DNA of 64,000 bases, taken from NCBI RefSeq assembly GCF_000428985.1, contig NZ_AUAZ01000001.1:124001-188000 (forward strand). Reading direction: 5' to 3'. The stretch comes from Marinobacterium litorale DSM 23545. GTDB lineage: Bacteria; Pseudomonadota; Gammaproteobacteria; Pseudomonadales; Balneatricaceae. The notes beneath the pieces are model-generated. The model saw only the letters and a program-made list of their open reading frames with translations. It was not told the origin of the DNA and did not search any database. Shown one piece after another: positions 28,860 through 37,532 of this stretch (positions are counted from its first letter, which is position 1; each line of letters begins with the position of its first letter). Made by a program: the position numbers and the translations under genes.

Positions 28860-30115
28860 GTGTCCTGATCTTTCAGAAGACGGTTCTTCGCTTCGATCCA
28901 CTGCGCCATGTACTGGGTGCTCTTCATGCTATGGTGGCGCAGCATGGCTCCGGTGAAGTTAGCCAATCGGTGAGGTTCCAGATTCTCTCGTAACTGCTTG
29001 ATCCGCTCAATCAAAGTCTTCTCGTGCCGGTCGATGGCAAAGCGTTCGTTGTGTAGCTCAAAACCTTGATGCTGGTAACGGGTCCACTGGCTCGCTTCGC
29101 AATAGAGTGATGCCGCGAGTGTGGCAAACTGTTCCGGCGAGTCCGCCAGGGGTTGTGGCCAGCTATCGGCCCCGTTCATCCCCTCTGCCCCGATCGATGT
29201 CGTGATTGACGGCGTGCCACAGGCCAGTGCGTCCACTAACTTGCCTTTAAGTCCGGCGCCAAAGCGCAGTGGGGCGAGGTTAACTCGAGCTTGCTGCATC
29301 ACATCGTTTACGTTATCCGCCCATCCTTTGACCATAAAACCTTCTCTGGGGTTGTGGAGCTGGGTTGCTTTGGGTGGCGGGTAGGCCCCATAGATATGGA
29401 GTTCGGCCTGCGGCAGTTGCTTACGGATCAATGGCCAGATCGTCTGCTTGAGCCAGAGCATGGCATCCCAGTTGGGGGCATGGCGGAAATTGCCGATGAC
29501 GATGAAGTGCTGACGTTCTTCAAATCCAGGAAGTCGTTTCTTGTGCTCGGCAGTGACCGGAGGCCGCATAAACGGAAGCTCCAGAAGCAGAGCAGGGTCA
29601 ACGTTGAAGTCAGTCCTCAGGCGATCGATTTCGGCACCGGAAATCATCAGGGACAGGTCACTTCGTAGAATAGCCGCTATTTCGCGCTTGGCGTGCTCTG
29701 AAAACAGGAGCTCTAATGGCACATCCATCTGAACCTGTCCGGTTCGCTTGCAGGCCTGCTGGCGTGCATATCGTAAGCTGGCGAGATCCTCGGTGTCGAG
29801 TATGCGTACTGCATCAGGGCAGCACATTTCTACCCGCCAACCAAATTGCTCCTCCATCATGAAGCGATCAAACATCACCAGATCGGGCTGCAGTTCACGG
29901 ATAAAGTCATCGAAGCTTGAGCAGTTCAGTGCGATGTTGATTTCGGAGATACCGAGGGCCGGGAGGTTGGCGCGATGCGTGCTTTTCTCGGCGGGGCTGG
30001 CAAAGGTGACCTGCCAGTTCTGGCGACGATAGGCGTCAAGCAGGGCGAGCATGCGGTATCCAGCAGCGCTGGAGGCGGGCTCTGGCCAGACATAGCCGAT
30101 AACGAGGATGTTCAT
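28850..30115 (-). CDS. Glycosyltransferase, GT4-like (GT-B fold)
   Basis: A 421-residue protein. The N-terminal domain begins MNILVIGYVWPEPASSAAGYRM, with the Gly-rich loop that opens many GT-B enzymes. The C-terminal domain has FIVIGNFRHAPNWDAMLWL, VNLAPLRFGAGLKGKLVDALACGTPSITTSIGAEGM, the donor-binding stretch of GT4 transferases. The ending is basic (LRENLEPHRLANF ... HHSMKS). The acceptor is unknown. It lies 65 bp downstream of tRNA-Pro on the same strand and could receive read-through from the tRNA promoter. There are no neighbouring polysaccharide genes. Confidence 0.82.
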   Translation of the reverse strand: MNILVIGYVWPEPASSAAGYRMLALLDAYRRQNWQVTFASPAEKSTHRANLPALGISEINIALNCSSFDDFIRELQPDLVMFDRFMMEEQFGWRVEMCCPDAVRILDTEDLASLRYARQQACKRTGQVQMDVPLELLFSEHAKREIAAILRSDLSLMISGAEIDRLRTDFNVDPALLLELPFMRPPVTAEHKKRLPGFEERQHFIVIGNFRHAPNWDAMLWLKQTIWPLIRKQLPQAELHIYGAYPPPKATQLHNPREGFMVKGWADNVNDVMQQARVNLAPLRFGAGLKGKLVDALACGTPSITTSIGAEGMNGADSWPQPLADSPEQFATLAASLYCEASQWTRYQHQGFELHNERFAIDRHEKTLIERIKQLRENLEPHRLANFTGAMLRHHSMKSTQYMAQWIEAKNRLLKDQDTHS

Positions 30116-30179
30116 GATGAATCAACCAACCCAGGCATAGAGGGCGTGTTATGAGGGTGGTTATAAAGAAAGATAAAGA

Positions 30180-30256
<77 letters not shown>

Positions 30257-30263
30257 ACGGGGA

Positions 30264-30339
30264 TGGCTCCTCGAGCTGGACTCGAACCAGCGACCAATAG
30301 ATTAACAGTCTACTGCTCTACCAACTGAGCTATCGAGGA
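30264..30339 (-). tRNA. tRNA-Asn (anticodon GTT), copy 2
   Basis: A 76-base cloverleaf on the minus strand, from TCCTCGA to TCGAGGA-G-CCA, with anticodon loop GACTGTTAATC giving GTT. It is identical over its full length to the copy at 30363-30438, and the two are separated by 23 bp. CCA is encoded. Confidence 0.97.
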
Positions 30340-30362
30340 ATATCCCGTTTCGGTAAGGTGGT

Positions 30363-30438
30363 TGGCTCCTCGAGCTGGACTCGAACCAGCGACCAATAGA
30401 TTAACAGTCTACTGCTCTACCAACTGAGCTATCGAGGA
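30363..30438 (-). tRNA. tRNA-Asn (anticodon GTT), copy 1, promoter-proximal
   Basis: Same sequence as the 30264 copy: 76 bases, perfect 7-bp acceptor stem, anticodon GTT, encoded CCA. It is the first gene after the promoter at 30460-30488. The identity of the two copies points to recent duplication or gene conversion. Confidence 0.97.
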
Positions 30439-30459
30439 ACACCTCAACCGAGGACGCGT

Positions 30460-30488
30460 ATATTAATGACCGGCCCCAGGCGCGTCAA
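30460..30488 (-). promoter_or_regulatory. Sigma-70 promoter of the tRNA operon
   Basis: On the minus strand TTGACG (30488-30483) and TAATAT (30465-30460) are separated by exactly 17 bp. The -10 box ends 21 bp before the first tRNA-Asn. A GC-rich segment (CGCGTCC) follows the -10 box, like the discriminator of stringently controlled stable-RNA promoters. Confidence 0.85.
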
Positions 30489-30823
30489 GCGCTTACGGGA
30501 AAAGATTTTCTGTCGTGGAATTTCGTTTAATTCCTGATCAAATAATGACTTACGTAAGGGGACGCATCTCGGAATTTTGGGCCAAGCAGCCTCTAGCCTG
30601 AGGCAAAGAATCAATGAAACCGGCGGCAGCTTGTGTCTGTCGGAGCCGCTCCGCATTAAAAGATGTAACAGGGGTGTACTTTGGTCCAATAACCTAACGC
30701 CGATTCACTGCTTTAATTCATTTAAGGGGCGTGCGTTCGTACTTATATCTTATGAGTTCGCCCGACATGGAAGCTGGACCAGAGACGCGGTCGAGCCCTC
30801 AACTCAAGCAGTCGAGGTGGGTC
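30489..30823 (+). other. Intergenic leader upstream of the adhesin gene
   Basis: This 335-bp stretch separates the tRNA promoter from the adhesin start. I find no gene with a ribosome binding site and no clear sigma-70 or sigma-54 promoter, although it must hold the adhesin promoter. The only notable short motif is a 10-bp palindrome CTTACGTAAG at 30549-30558. Open frames crossing it on both strands lack supported starts. Confidence 0.5.
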
Positions 30824-33800
30824 ATGTCGGACGTTATCGGTACAGTATCTTTTTTGAGTGGAACTACCATCGCCGTTGCCGGTGATGGGGTCGAACGTGA
30901 GTTGTCGCTGGGTGACGCGGTTATGATGGGCGACGTCGTCCAGGTTCGCGGCACGTCCCGAGTTGAGATCTCGCTTGAGAACGGCGAGACAGTCGCTCTG
31001 AACGGGGGGCAGGAGTGGATAGCCTCGACAGGGGCTGAAACAGCGCAGCCGTCAACTTCCGGCGATGTGATTGGCACGGTCACGTCTGTTTCGGGGCAGG
31101 TCGTTGCTGTCGCAGCGGACGGCACTGAGCGCGTGCTTCTTGCCGGTGATGTTATCCGTGCCGACGAGGTGGTTCGCACGGGGCCGGATGCGCGCATTGA
31201 GTTCGCGATGGAGTCTGGTCGTCCGGTAGTACTGGAGAACGGACAGAGCTGGCTGGCCTCGTCTGACACATACACTCCGGCTGATCAGTTCGATCCTTCA
31301 GAAGCAGTATCGGCTGAGGATTCTTTCTCCGACATCGATGCTATTCAGGCCGCAATTCTTGCCGGCCAGGACCCGACAGCGGTTGGTGAAGCCACCGCAG
31401 CGGGTGCTCCCGGAGCTGGTGCTGGCGGTGGTGCCGGCAATGAAGGCTCAAGCTTTGTTACATTAAATCGCACCGGTGAGGAGGTTGATCCGACCGCAGG
31501 TTATGGGACCAGTGGGCTTGGCGACGGGAACCTCAATACCATTAACGACGAGTCGCTCCTTGGAAATCGTGAACCGGTTGCGGCACCGGATACGTTCTCC
31601 ATCGATGAAGATGCGACGTTAACAATTGTTGCGCCGGGCGTCCTTGGCAATGATTCCGATCCGGATGGTGACCCGTTGACGGTTGTTAGCTTTACCGGGA
31701 CCAGCAACGGATCGGTTAGTTTGTCTCCGGATGGCACGCTTTCATATACGCCCAATCCAAATTTCAACGGCGTAGATACGCTGACTTACACGGTTGATGA
31801 TGGTAACGGTGCCACCTCGTCAACCACCGTGACCATCAATGTAAATCCGGTCAACGACGAGCCCGTTGCTGTTAATGATGCATTTACCACCGACGAAGAT
31901 ACGGTGCTTACCGTGGCTCCTTCCGGGGTGTTGGCCAATGATAGCGACCTGGATGGCGATACGCTGACCGTATCCAGTTTCACTCAGCCTGCCAACGGCA
32001 CTGTTAGCATTGGTGCCGACGGTTCTTTGCAATACACACCGAATGAAGACTTCAACGGTGTCGATACACTCAGCTACACCGTGAGCGACGGTAACGGTGG
32101 AACCGCCTCGGCAACTGTATCGATTACCGTAAACCCAATAAACGATGATCCGGATGCAGTTGATGATGCTTTCAGCACTGACGAAGATACCGCGTTAGTT
32201 ATCGCTCCGGCGGGCGTGCTGGCGAATGATAGCGATGTCGATGGCGATACGCTGACAGTTACCAGCTTTACCCAACCTGCTAATGGGACTGTTTCCATCA
32301 ACGGTGACGGGGCACTCGAGTATACGCCGAACGAGAATTTTAACGGTGTCGAAACACTGACCTATAGCATCAGCGATGGTAACGGCGGCACGGACACAGC
32401 CACTGTGACGATTACCGTTAACCCGGTCAATGACGACCCGGAAGCGGTGGATGATAGCTATACAACGGATGAAGATACCGCACTCTCTATCGCGCCTGCC
32501 GGCGTCCTGGCCAATGACAGCGACCTGGACGGCGATACACTGACGGTTTCCAGCTTTACTCAACCGGCGAACGGTACGGTTAGCATCGGTTCTGATGGCT
32601 CACTGCAATACACGCCGAACGCTAACTTCAACGGTGTTGATACACTGACCTATACCGTTAGTGACGGCAATGGTGGAACGGATACAGCCACCGTAGCGAT
32701 CACGGTTAATCCGATTAATGATGCCCCTGATGCGGTCGATGATGCGTACACCACTGACGAAGACGTAGTGCTGACCATCGCGCCTGCCGGTGTGTTGAAC
32801 AATGATAGCGATGTCGATGGTGACTCCCTGACCGTCACCAGCTTCACTCAGCCAGCTAACGGCAGTGTCCTGCTTGGCGCGAACGGCGCGCTTCAATACA
32901 CTCCTGACGAAAACTTCAACGGCACCGATACGCTGACCTACACCATTAGCGATGGCAATGGTGGGAGCGATACAGCGACCGTGGCCATCACCGTAAATCC
33001 GGTTAACGATGCGCCGGAAGCGGTTGATGATGCCTACGAAGTAGCTGAAGACACGGTCTTGACCATTGTGCCTTCGGGCGTATTGGATAACGACAGTGAT
33101 GAAGACGGTGACACTCTGACCGTCAGCAGCTTCACTCAGCCGGCCAATGGTTCAGTGACGGTGGGTGCCAACGGTGCACTGGAATATACGCCAGACGAAA
33201 ACTTCAACGGTATCGATACGCTGACTTACACAGTCAGCGACGGTAACGGTGGAACGGACACGGCTACGGTTTCTATCACCGTTACACCGGTTAACGATTC
33301 GCCGGATGCGGTCGATGATACCTATGAAACAACTGAGGATACGCCGCTGACCGTTGTGCCGGCGGGTGTCTTGGGTAACGACAGCGACCCGGATGGTGAC
33401 CCGCTGACCGTTACCGGCTTCACGCAACCGGCTAACGGTACTGTGGCGGTCGGTAGCGATGGCTCCCTGGAGTACACGCCGAATGAGAACTTCAACGGTA
33501 CCGAAACCTTTTCCTACACCATCAGTGACGGTAACGGCGGCACAGACACAGCGACAGTGACTATCAATGTCGGTGTCGTCAACGACCAGCCGGATGCTGT
33601 GGATGATACGTACGATACGACCGAAGATACGCCGCTGACCATCGCACCGGTAGGTGTGCTGGGTAACGACAGTGACCCGGATGGTGATCCGTTGACTGTT
33701 ACCAGCTTCACTCAACCGGCCAACGGTACGGTGACTATTGGCAGCGATGGATCTCTGCAGTACACCCCGGATGAAAATTTCAACGGTACCGATACCCTGA

Positions 33801-36800
33801 CCTACACCATCAGCGATGGCAATGGTGGAAGCGATTCAGCGACCGTTACGATCAACGTAGCATCCGTCAACGATACGCCGGATGCGGTGGATGATAGTTA
33901 CACCACTAACGAAGATACGGTTCTGACCATTGCGCCAGTTGGTGTCCTGGTAAACGACAGCGACCCGGACGGCGATACGTTGACCGTAACCAGCTTCACC
34001 CAGCCAGCCAACGGATCGGTGACAATAGGTAGTGACGGTGCGCTGCAGTACACCCCGGATCAGAATTTCAACGGCACCGATACGCTGACCTACACCATCA
34101 GTGATGGCAATGGCGGTTCGGACTCCGCGACGGTGAGTATCACTGTGACGCCGGTGAATGACGGTCCGGATGCGGTGAACGATACCTATACGACCAGCGA
34201 AGACACGGTGCTTACAATCGCACCGGCCGGTGTATTGAGTAATGACACGGACCTGGACGGCGATACGCTGATTGTTACCAGCTTCACCCAGCCCGCTAAC
34301 GGCTCGGTGACAATTGGTAGTAATGGCTCGCTTCAATACACCCCGGATGCCAACTTCAACGGCACCGACACACTGACCTACACCATCAGCGACGGCAATG
34401 GCGGTAGCGACACGGCAACGGTGACTATTAATGTCACCGAGTCCAACGATACTCCGGACGCTGTAAATGATACCTACACCACCAACGAAGATACGGTGCT
34501 GAATATTGCGCCGGTGGGTGTTCTGGTCAATGACAATGACCCGGATGGGGATACATTGGCCGTTACCAGCTTCACCCAGCCCGCTAACGGCTCGGTGACA
34601 ATCAGTAGCAACGGCTCGCTTCAATACACCCCGGATGCCAATTTTAACGGCACCGATACGCTGACCTATACCATCAGTGACGGCAACGGTGGTTCCGATA
34701 CGGCTACCGTTACAATCATTGTGAATCCGGTAAATGATGCACCTGATGCCGTTAGTGACAGCTATACAACCGGCGAAGATACGACGTTGACGATCGCTGC
34801 GGCGGGTATCCTGGGCAACGACAGTGATCCTGATGGGGATACACTGACCGTGTCCAGCTACACGCAGCCGGCCAACGGTTCAGTATCCATCGGTAGCAAC
34901 GGGTCGCTTCAATATACCCCGGATGCCAACTTTAACGGCACCGACACACTGACCTATACCATCAGCGATGGCAATGGCGGTAGCGACACGGCGACGGTGA
35001 CTATTACCGTTAACCCAAGTAATGATGGACCCGATGCGGTTAATGACAACTACACCACCCAAGAAGATACTGCACTGATCATCGAGCCGGTCGGCGTGTT
35101 GATCAATGACAGCGACCCCGATGGGGATAATCTGACGGTGACCAGTTTCACTCAGCCGGGCAACGGTTCAGTGACCGTGGGTAGCAACGGTTCTTTGCAG
35201 TACACGCCGGATGCTAACTACAACGGTAGTGATAGCTTTACTTATACCATCAGCGACGGGAACGGCGGCACCGATACTGCCACCGTTAATATCAATGTAA
35301 CGCCGATCAATGACCTGCCTACGGCCGTTAGCGATGAATACTCCACAACGGAAGACACACCTCTGAGTGCAAGCTCGGTATTCACCCGCGTCGATGGTGG
35401 CGAAAACCTTGACGATCATGATGTTGAAGACAGTCCGAGCCAGTTCACGATTGTTGGAATTCGTCAGGACGCCAACGATTTAAGTGGTGGCAGCTCTCAG
35501 CAGGATCCATCGTCCCTGACGTTGTTTACCAATGGCGGTGGCACCGTGGTGATGAACATTGCGGATGGCACCTTCACCTACGATCCTGCCGCTAACTTCA
35601 ACGGGACTGACAGCTTCCAGTACCAGATGCAGGACAGCGATGGCGGCCAGAGTAACTGGGCGACCGTGACGCTGAATGTGGGTGCGGAGAATGACCTGCC
35701 GGTGGCCGTGGACGATAGCTACAGCTTGAGCGAAGATGGCAGCCTCTCTGCCAGCTCCGTGTTCAGCAAGGTTGATAGCGGTGAAAGCCAGGACGACCAC
35801 GATGTGGAAGATACGGCGTCTGACTTCACCATCGTGGGTATCCGTCAGGACGGCCAGGACAGCACCGGTGGTGCGTTGAACCAGGCTGAGACCACGCTGA
35901 CGCTGACCACCGATGGCGGTGGCACCGTGGTGATGAACATTGCGGATGGCACCTTCACCTACGATCCTGCCGCTAACTTCAACGGCACTGACAGCTTCCA
36001 GTATCAGATGCAGGACAGCGATGGAGGCCAGAGTAACTGGGCAACCGTGACGCTGAATGTGGGGTCGGTCAATGATCTCCCTGAGTTTGGAGAGATGTCT
36101 TCATTGCTGGTTGATGAGGACGATCTACTGCTTACGCCGGTAGATGAAGCCACCGATAGTGGGACTGTAACGGTAACTGATCTAGATGGTGATTCGGTCA
36201 GCGTTAACTTTGCATCCAGCCAGACTTTGCCCTCGGGATTGAAGACAGCTTCGGGTGATACGGTGAGCTTTGATGCTTCACAGAGTACCAGCACCAAGCT
36301 TGTCGCTGTGGATGAGAGTAACAAAACCGTCTTTACCGTGACCCTTTCTTCAACCAGCACAGGGGCTACCACGACCAGCGCTGCCTATGTATTTACGCTC
36401 TATCAGGCCCTGATGCACTCGGGTGATGGCGAGGCCAGCAGTACGGATATCGGGTTGTCCTTCACGCTGGAAGCGGATGATGGCAACACACCCAGCGGTT
36501 CGCTGCCGACAACGACATTGACCGTTGATGTGAATGACGATGTGCCGGCAGTGCTGAATACATCGGATGCTCAGATTAGTGAAGCGTTGAACGCCAGTGT
36601 AACCGGAGACCTGGAAGTCAGCTTCGGGGCGGATGGTTTTGGATCGCTGGTGTTCAGCACTAATGTGACGACGACCCGCTCCGACACCGGTGCAACGGTT
36701 GAGTTGAAATCGGGTGGTGAAACACTGACCTGGTCACTGCAGGATACCAATAATGATGGTGTCGATGAGCTTGTAGGATCCAATAGCCAGGGAGCCGTCG

Positions 36801-37474
36801 TTACTGTCGAAGCATTACTCGACACTGACCAGTATGAAGTCACCCTGGATCAGCTATTGGATCCGATACAGGAGCAAGTGGACTTTGAGTGGCTGGCTGA
36901 GTCGGTTAGCCAGCCAACAGGCCCGCTGTCTGCTTTCGATATTGAGGATAACCAGGGAGATATTGTCGCTCGGCTTGTTGATTACAACGGTGGTACGGTC
37001 AACGGTAGCTCCGATGGGTTTGGCGTGGATGGCAACACCATTCAGGCGAACTCCAATGAAGTGATGAAAGTGGATTTCCTGGGGGCCAAGATAACGAGTG
37101 CAAGCGTGTCGTTGTTAGAGAAGTCGACCGATGCGGTTATAGAAGTAAAAGCGTTTGATAGCGATAACAACCAAGTGGGTAGTACCTATACGGTAGATTT
37201 TTCGACTATCACTGCAGGAACTCACGAGGCTACAGTTGCGGCATCGGGTGGGGATACCATCAGCTATCTGACTGTCGCCGGGATAAATGGCAACTCAAAG
37301 GTTATCGGCGTTTCGGCAGATGGGTACACAGACGTGGACGTCGAAGGGGTGGACCTGGGTATCAGTGGCCATATCACCGACGCCGATGGTGACTATGCAA
37401 CACCGGTAGCTTCCTCTGAGTTTGATATGGATGTGACCGTTCTGTTGGATAACAATACCAACCCGGCTGAGTAA
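30824..37474 (+). CDS. Giant Lap-type surface adhesin with doubled retention module and tandem cadherin-like repeats
   Basis: A protein of about 2216 residues from ATG 30824 (GAGGTGG upstream; in-frame starts at 30731 or 30752 would add residues unlike the family). Two copies of a LapA retention-module-like beta domain lie at about 2-67 (VIGTVSFLSG ... GGQEWIAS) and 81-146 (VIGTVTSVSG ... NGQSWLAS). A flexible linker with TAAG at 191-194 follows, then Gly/Ala-rich sequence and NEGSSFVTL, as around LapG cleavage sites. Thirteen 96-residue repeats, two 127-residue repeats and a unique C-terminal region of about 468 residues complete it. Family knowledge: the module lodges in the outer-membrane secretion pore and holds the adhesin on the surface until LapG cuts it. 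No GGxGxD RTX repeats are visible at the C-terminus, which is odd. lapG and lapD lie just downstream on the other strand; no type I secretion genes are in the window. Confidence 0.88.
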   Translation: MSDVIGTVSFLSGTTIAVAGDGVERELSLGDAVMMGDVVQVRGTSRVEISLENGETVALNGGQEWIASTGAETAQPSTSGDVIGTVTSVSGQVVAVAADGTERVLLAGDVIRADEVVRTGPDARIEFAMESGRPVVLENGQSWLASSDTYTPADQFDPSEAVSAEDSFSDIDAIQAAILAGQDPTAVGEATAAGAPGAGAGGGAGNEGSSFVTLNRTGEEVDPTAGYGTSGLGDGNLNTINDESLLGNREPVAAPDTFSIDEDATLTIVAPGVLGNDSDPDGDPLTVVSFTGTSNGSVSLSPDGTLSYTPNPNFNGVDTLTYTVDDGNGATSSTTVTINVNPVNDEPVAVNDAFTTDEDTVLTVAPSGVLANDSDLDGDTLTVSSFTQPANGTVSIGADGSLQYTPNEDFNGVDTLSYTVSDGNGGTASATVSITVNPINDDPDAVDDAFSTDEDTALVIAPAGVLANDSDVDGDTLTVTSFTQPANGTVSINGDGALEYTPNENFNGVETLTYSISDGNGGTDTATVTITVNPVNDDPEAVDDSYTTDEDTALSIAPAGVLANDSDLDGDTLTVSSFTQPANGTVSIGSDGSLQYTPNANFNGVDTLTYTVSDGNGGTDTATVAITVNPINDAPDAVDDAYTTDEDVVLTIAPAGVLNNDSDVDGDSLTVTSFTQPANGSVLLGANGALQYTPDENFNGTDTLTYTISDGNGGSDTATVAITVNPVNDAPEAVDDAYEVAEDTVLTIVPSGVLDNDSDEDGDTLTVSSFTQPANGSVTVGANGALEYTPDENFNGIDTLTYTVSDGNGGTDTATVSITVTPVNDSPDAVDDTYETTEDTPLTVVPAGVLGNDSDPDGDPLTVTGFTQPANGTVAVGSDGSLEYTPNENFNGTETFSYTISDGNGGTDTATVTINVGVVNDQPDAVDDTYDTTEDTPLTIAPVGVLGNDSDPDGDPLTVTSFTQPANGTVTIGSDGSLQYTPDENFNGTDTLTYTISDGNGGSDSATVTINVASVNDTPDAVDDSYTTNEDTVLTIAPVGVLVNDSDPDGDTLTVTSFTQPANGSVTIGSDGALQYTPDQNFNGTDTLTYTISDGNGGSDSATVSITVTPVNDGPDAVNDTYTTSEDTVLTIAPAGVLSNDTDLDGDTLIVTSFTQPANGSVTIGSNGSLQYTPDANFNGTDTLTYTISDGNGGSDTATVTINVTESNDTPDAVNDTYTTNEDTVLNIAPVGVLVNDNDPDGDTLAVTSFTQPANGSVTISSNGSLQYTPDANFNGTDTLTYTISDGNGGSDTATVTIIVNPVNDAPDAVSDSYTTGEDTTLTIAAAGILGNDSDPDGDTLTVSSYTQPANGSVSIGSNGSLQYTPDANFNGTDTLTYTISDGNGGSDTATVTITVNPSNDGPDAVNDNYTTQEDTALIIEPVGVLINDSDPDGDNLTVTSFTQPGNGSVTVGSNGSLQYTPDANYNGSDSFTYTISDGNGGTDTATVNINVTPINDLPTAVSDEYSTTEDTPLSASSVFTRVDGGENLDDHDVEDSPSQFTIVGIRQDANDLSGGSSQQDPSSLTLFTNGGGTVVMNIADGTFTYDPAANFNGTDSFQYQMQDSDGGQSNWATVTLNVGAENDLPVAVDDSYSLSEDGSLSASSVFSKVDSGESQDDHDVEDTASDFTIVGIRQDGQDSTGGALNQAETTLTLTTDGGGTVVMNIADGTFTYDPAANFNGTDSFQYQMQDSDGGQSNWATVTLNVGSVNDLPEFGEMSSLLVDEDDLLLTPVDEATDSGTVTVTDLDGDSVSVNFASSQTLPSGLKTASGDTVSFDASQSTSTKLVAVDESNKTVFTVTLSSTSTGATTTSAAYVFTLYQALMHSGDGEASSTDIGLSFTLEADDGNTPSGSLPTTTLTVDVNDDVPAVLNTSDAQISEALNASVTGDLEVSFGADGFGSLVFSTNVTTTRSDTGATVELKSGGETLTWSLQDTNNDGVDELVGSNSQGAVVTVEALLDTDQYEVTLDQLLDPIQEQVDFEWLAESVSQPTGPLSAFDIEDNQGDIVARLVDYNGGTVNGSSDGFGVDGNTIQANSNEVMKVDFLGAKITSASVSLLEKSTDAVIEVKAFDSDNNQVGSTYTVDFSTITAGTHEATVAASGGDTISYLTVAGINGNSKVIGVSADGYTDVDVEGVDLGISGHITDADGDYATPVASSEFDMDVTVLLDNNTNPAE
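31394..31405 (+). other. Predicted LapG cleavage motif (TAAG) in the adhesin
   Basis: These four codons encode TAAG (residues 191-194) inside GEATAAGAPGAGAGGGAG. In LapA of Pseudomonas, LapG cuts between the two alanines of a TAAG motif after the retention module. Cutting here would leave both module copies in the pore and release the repeats. Prediction from motif and neighbourhood only. Confidence 0.8.
31565..35308 (+). repeat. Thirteen tandem 288-bp repeats encoding cadherin-like (tandem-95 type) domains
   Basis: The array is in perfect phase: thirteen units of exactly 288 bp (96 residues) start every 288 bp from 31565, with no insertion or deletion. Each unit follows NDxPDAVDDxYTTxEDTxL, GVLxNDSDxDGDTLTV, SFTQPANGSV, YTPDxNFNGTDTLTYT, SDGNGGxDTATV. 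The acidic NDSDxDGD is the probable calcium-binding loop. Units 1 and 13 are the most divergent and units 10-12 the most alike, as expected from unequal crossing-over in the middle of an array. Confidence 0.95.
35309..36070 (+). repeat. Two tandem 381-bp variant repeats in the adhesin
   Basis: Two 127-residue units at 35309-35689 and 35690-36070. They share the NDLPxAVxDxYS start and the NFNGTDSF ending with the 96-residue units, but carry an extra segment (DDHDVEDxxSxFTIVGIRQD) of about 30 residues. The segment GGGTVVMNIADGTFTYDPAA and what follows is nearly identical between the two at DNA level, so this pair probably arose by a recent duplication. Confidence 0.9.
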
Positions 37475-37485
37475 AAGTGCCAAAG

Positions 37486-37519
37486 AAAACCCCCTTCAAG
37501 TTAACTTGAAGGGGGTTTT
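37486..37519 (+). terminator. Bidirectional rho-independent terminator
   Basis: A perfect 34-bp palindrome: AAAACCCCCTTCAAGTT followed by its exact complement, ending in GGGGGTTTTT. It forms an 11-15 bp stem flanked by A- and T-runs on both strands. It lies 11 bp after the adhesin stop and 13 bp before the end of the convergent lapG gene, so it should terminate both. Confidence 0.95.
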
Positions 37520-37532
37520 TAGTGTCCGCAAT

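Noticed and set aside
30731-30823. Longer adhesin N-terminus from 30731 or 30752
   Set aside because: The extra residues are unlike retention modules, and ATG 30824 begins exactly at the conserved MSDVIGTV with a ribosome binding site.
33836-34624. Long minus-strand open frame inside the adhesin repeats
   Set aside because: It is a by-product of the repeated plus-strand codon pattern; similar shadows recur in phase with the repeats and none has a ribosome binding site.
31565-35308. CRISPR-like or satellite array
   Set aside because: The repeats are 288-bp coding units with no short repeat-spacer structure and keep the reading frame.
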